Source: JBBQHX01 sp038324385
Lineage (GTDB): Bacteria > Gemmatimonadota > Gemmatimonadetes > Gemmatimonadales > Gemmatimonadaceae
Reading direction: 5' to 3'
DNA length: 6,547 nt
Assembly: GCA_038324385.1 (NCBI GenBank)
Contig: JBBQHX010000210.1
Span: forward strand, 1-6,547
Shown: positions 5,133 to 6,547 of the stretch, piece by piece
Layout of the letters: the number at the start of each line of letters is the position of its first letter
Numbering within the stretch: the stretch's first letter is position 1
The notes under the pieces: model-generated
The model's database searches: none
Seen by the model: only the letters and a program-made list of their open reading frames with translations
What the model was told of the DNA's origin: nothing
Made by a program: the position numbers and the translations under genes

Positions 5133-6547
5133 ATGGAACCGACGGAGCCGTTCGCCACCGCCTTGCTGCTGAGCACGTTCGGGCTGCTACTGGCCCTGAG
5201 CGTCTTCTTCAGTCGCGCGATCGAGCGATTCGGCGTCCCGGTCGCGCTGATCTTTCTCTTCGTCGGCGTGCTCGCCGGTTCCGAAGGGATCGGCGGAATC
5301 GATTTCGACGACTACGACTTCACCTTCCGGCTCGGCACCACCGCACTCGCCCTCATCCTCTTCGACGGTGGGCTCAACACCCCGCGTTCGGCGGTCCGCT
5401 TCGCCGCCGGGCCCGCCCTCGTCCTGGCGACCGTCGGGGTGATCGGGACGGCGGCTGTCGTCGCATTCGCCGGATATCTGCTCGGCTTTCCGATCAAGCT
5501 GGCGATGCTCCTCGGCGCCATCGTCTCGTCGACCGACGCTGCCGCGGTGTTCTCGGTGCTGCGGGGCAGCGGGATCAATCTCAAGCGGCGCGTCGGTACC
5601 ACGCTCGAAGTGGAATCGGGGTTGAACGACCCGATGGCGGTGATCCTCACCACCGTGCTCACCGCCCACATCATCGCCCCCGAGGGCTCGCTGACGATCT
5701 GGCTCCCCTTCCTCGTCGGAAGCCAGATGCTCATCGGGGCCGCGGCCGGGGTGGCGATCGGGTGGGCCGGGCGGAAGCTGCTACTCGCGCTCCGCCTTCC
5801 GGCGGGCGGTCTCTATCCCGCCTTCACGATCGCGATCGCCCTCCTCGCCTTCGGCCTTCCGACGCTCGCCTACGGCAGCGGCTTCCTCGCCGTCTACGCC
5901 GCGGGCGTGATGGTCGGTGATGGCGGGCTTCCATACCGGCGCAGCATCACGAGCGTCCACGACTCCGTGGCCTGGCTCAGCCAGATCACGATGTTCCTCC
6001 TCCTGGGGCTGCTCGTGTACCCGTCGCGGCTGATCGAGGTTGCGGTTCCGGGGCTGATTCTGGCGCTCGTGCTCGCGTTCCTCGCCCGGCCGCTGGTGGT
6101 TGCCCTCTGTCTCGTGCCCTTTCGGTATCCCGGGCGCGAACTCGTCTACATCGGGTGGACGGGACTTCGGGGGGCGGTGCCGATCATCCTCGCGATCATC
6201 CCGATCCTCGCCGACGCCCCCTACTCGGAGACCATCTTCGACCTGGTCTTCTTCATCGTCGTCGTGAACGCCATCGTGCCCGGCGGAACGGTGCCGTGGG
6301 TGACGCGCAAACTGGGACTCGAATCCGGGGAGCCGCCGCCGCCGCCGGCGGTGCTCGAGATCGAGTCGGTGCAGCCGCTGCAGGGTGAGCTGATCTCCTT
6401 CTACATCGACGGCGCGCTCGCAGTCGCCGGGGTCCAGATCTCCGATCTTCCATTCCCTGACGGCTCGGCGGCCACCCTCATCGTGCGCGGCGCCGAACTC
6501 GTCGCGCCGCGTGGCAACACGGTGCTGGAGCCGGGCGACCACCTGTA
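5133..6547 (+). CDS. nhaP2: NhaP2/CvrA-type K+(Na+)/H+ antiporter with RCK_C domain (3' truncated)
   Basis: 471 complete codons with no stop before the window ends. Residues about 8-385 are a Na_H_exchanger (CPA1) membrane domain with repeated hydrophobic helices. Signature stretches are VALIFLFVGVLAGSEG, LALILFDGGL (Asp78), SSTDAAAVFSVLR (Thr134, Asp135) and LEVESGLNDPMAVILT. The last holds Asn165-Asp166, the ion-binding ND pair of electroneutral CPA1 exchangers. After a Pro-rich hinge (GEPPPPP, about 399-405), residues from 407 onward (ELISFYIDG, APRGNTVLEPGDHLY) match an RCK_C/TrkA_C ligand-binding domain, the architecture of E. coli NhaP2 (CvrA). Known role: exchange of K+ or Na+ for H+ across the inner membrane, in ion, pH and osmotic homeostasis. 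The start is secure because an in-frame TAG at 5121-5123 blocks extension and ATG 5133 begins a hydrophobic N-terminus. The exact cation cannot be told from sequence. About 20-110 residues are probably missing. Confidence 0.93.
   Translation, partial: MEPTEPFATALLLSTFGLLLALSVFFSRAIERFGVPVALIFLFVGVLAGSEGIGGIDFDDYDFTFRLGTTALALILFDGGLNTPRSAVRFAAGPALVLATVGVIGTAAVVAFAGYLLGFPIKLAMLLGAIVSSTDAAAVFSVLRGSGINLKRRVGTTLEVESGLNDPMAVILTTVLTAHIIAPEGSLTIWLPFLVGSQMLIGAAAGVAIGWAGRKLLLALRLPAGGLYPAFTIAIALLAFGLPTLAYGSGFLAVYAAGVMVGDGGLPYRRSITSVHDSVAWLSQITMFLLLGLLVYPSRLIEVAVPGLILALVLAFLARPLVVALCLVPFRYPGRELVYIGWTGLRGAVPIILAIIPILADAPYSETIFDLVFFIVVVNAIVPGGTVPWVTRKLGLESGEPPPPPAVLEIESVQPLQGELISFYIDGALAVAGVQISDLPFPDGSAATLIVRGAELVAPRGNTVLEPGDHL

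Noticed and set aside
5066..5920. Plus-strand frame of 284 codons over the antiporter.
   Set aside because: Arg-rich translation in the wrong frame; the true frame from 5133 encodes clear CPA1 antiporter motifs and runs off the window.
5781..6542. Minus-strand frame of 253 codons over the antiporter's C-terminal half.
   Set aside because: Low-complexity Glu/Arg/Asp-rich antisense translation without a domain.

Overview
This is a G+C-rich bacterial window: codon third positions are overwhelmingly G or C, and spacers are short. Gene content is chromosomal and house-keeping or sensory. I see no mobile element, tRNA, rRNA, CRISPR array or phage gene. The taxon cannot be fixed from the sequence. 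Short spacers, promoter-like boxes close to start codons and the fused SRPBCC/TIGR01777 oxidoreductase would fit a free-living soil or water bacterium, for example Gemmatimonadota, but other high-GC phyla are equally possible.

Layout. (1) Bases 1-1250, + strand: the C-terminal part of a hybrid sensor histidine kinase, cut by the window edge. It holds the H-box, the ATPase domain and a C-terminal receiver domain. (2) Bases 1394-2329, - strand, convergent with the kinase: a 311-residue LOV-GGDEF protein, a predicted blue-light-controlled diguanylate cyclase. It keeps the photoactive cysteine, the flavin-contacting Asn/Asn/Gln residues, a GGEEF active site and an RxxD inhibitory site. (3) Bases 2330-2671: a divergent control region of about 340 bp with promoter-like boxes on both strands. 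(4) Bases 2672-4652, + strand: a two-gene unit with a 44-bp overlap. The first gene is a zinc-ribbon/helix-turn-helix regulator resembling the MqsA/YgiT family. The second is an SRPBCC-TIGR01777 fusion oxidoreductase. (5) Bases 4744-5019: a small single-span membrane protein, followed by an 18-bp hairpin. (6) Base 5133 to the right edge: an NhaP2/CvrA-type K+(Na+)/H+ antiporter with the start of its C-terminal RCK_C domain, cut by the window end.

How they fit together. The kinase and the LOV cyclase are both signalling proteins but converge, so they are separate transcripts; a shared pathway is only a possibility. The regulator and oxidoreductase are probably translationally coupled. The small membrane protein and the antiporter each seem to have their own promoter. 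The most interesting item is the LOV-GGDEF protein, which would couple blue light to c-di-GMP. It resembles the short Pseudomonas putida LOV proteins, and its photocycle-tuning residues appear to combine those of the slow and fast members. LOV-GGDEF proteins as a class are already known, so I do not claim a wholly new system here.
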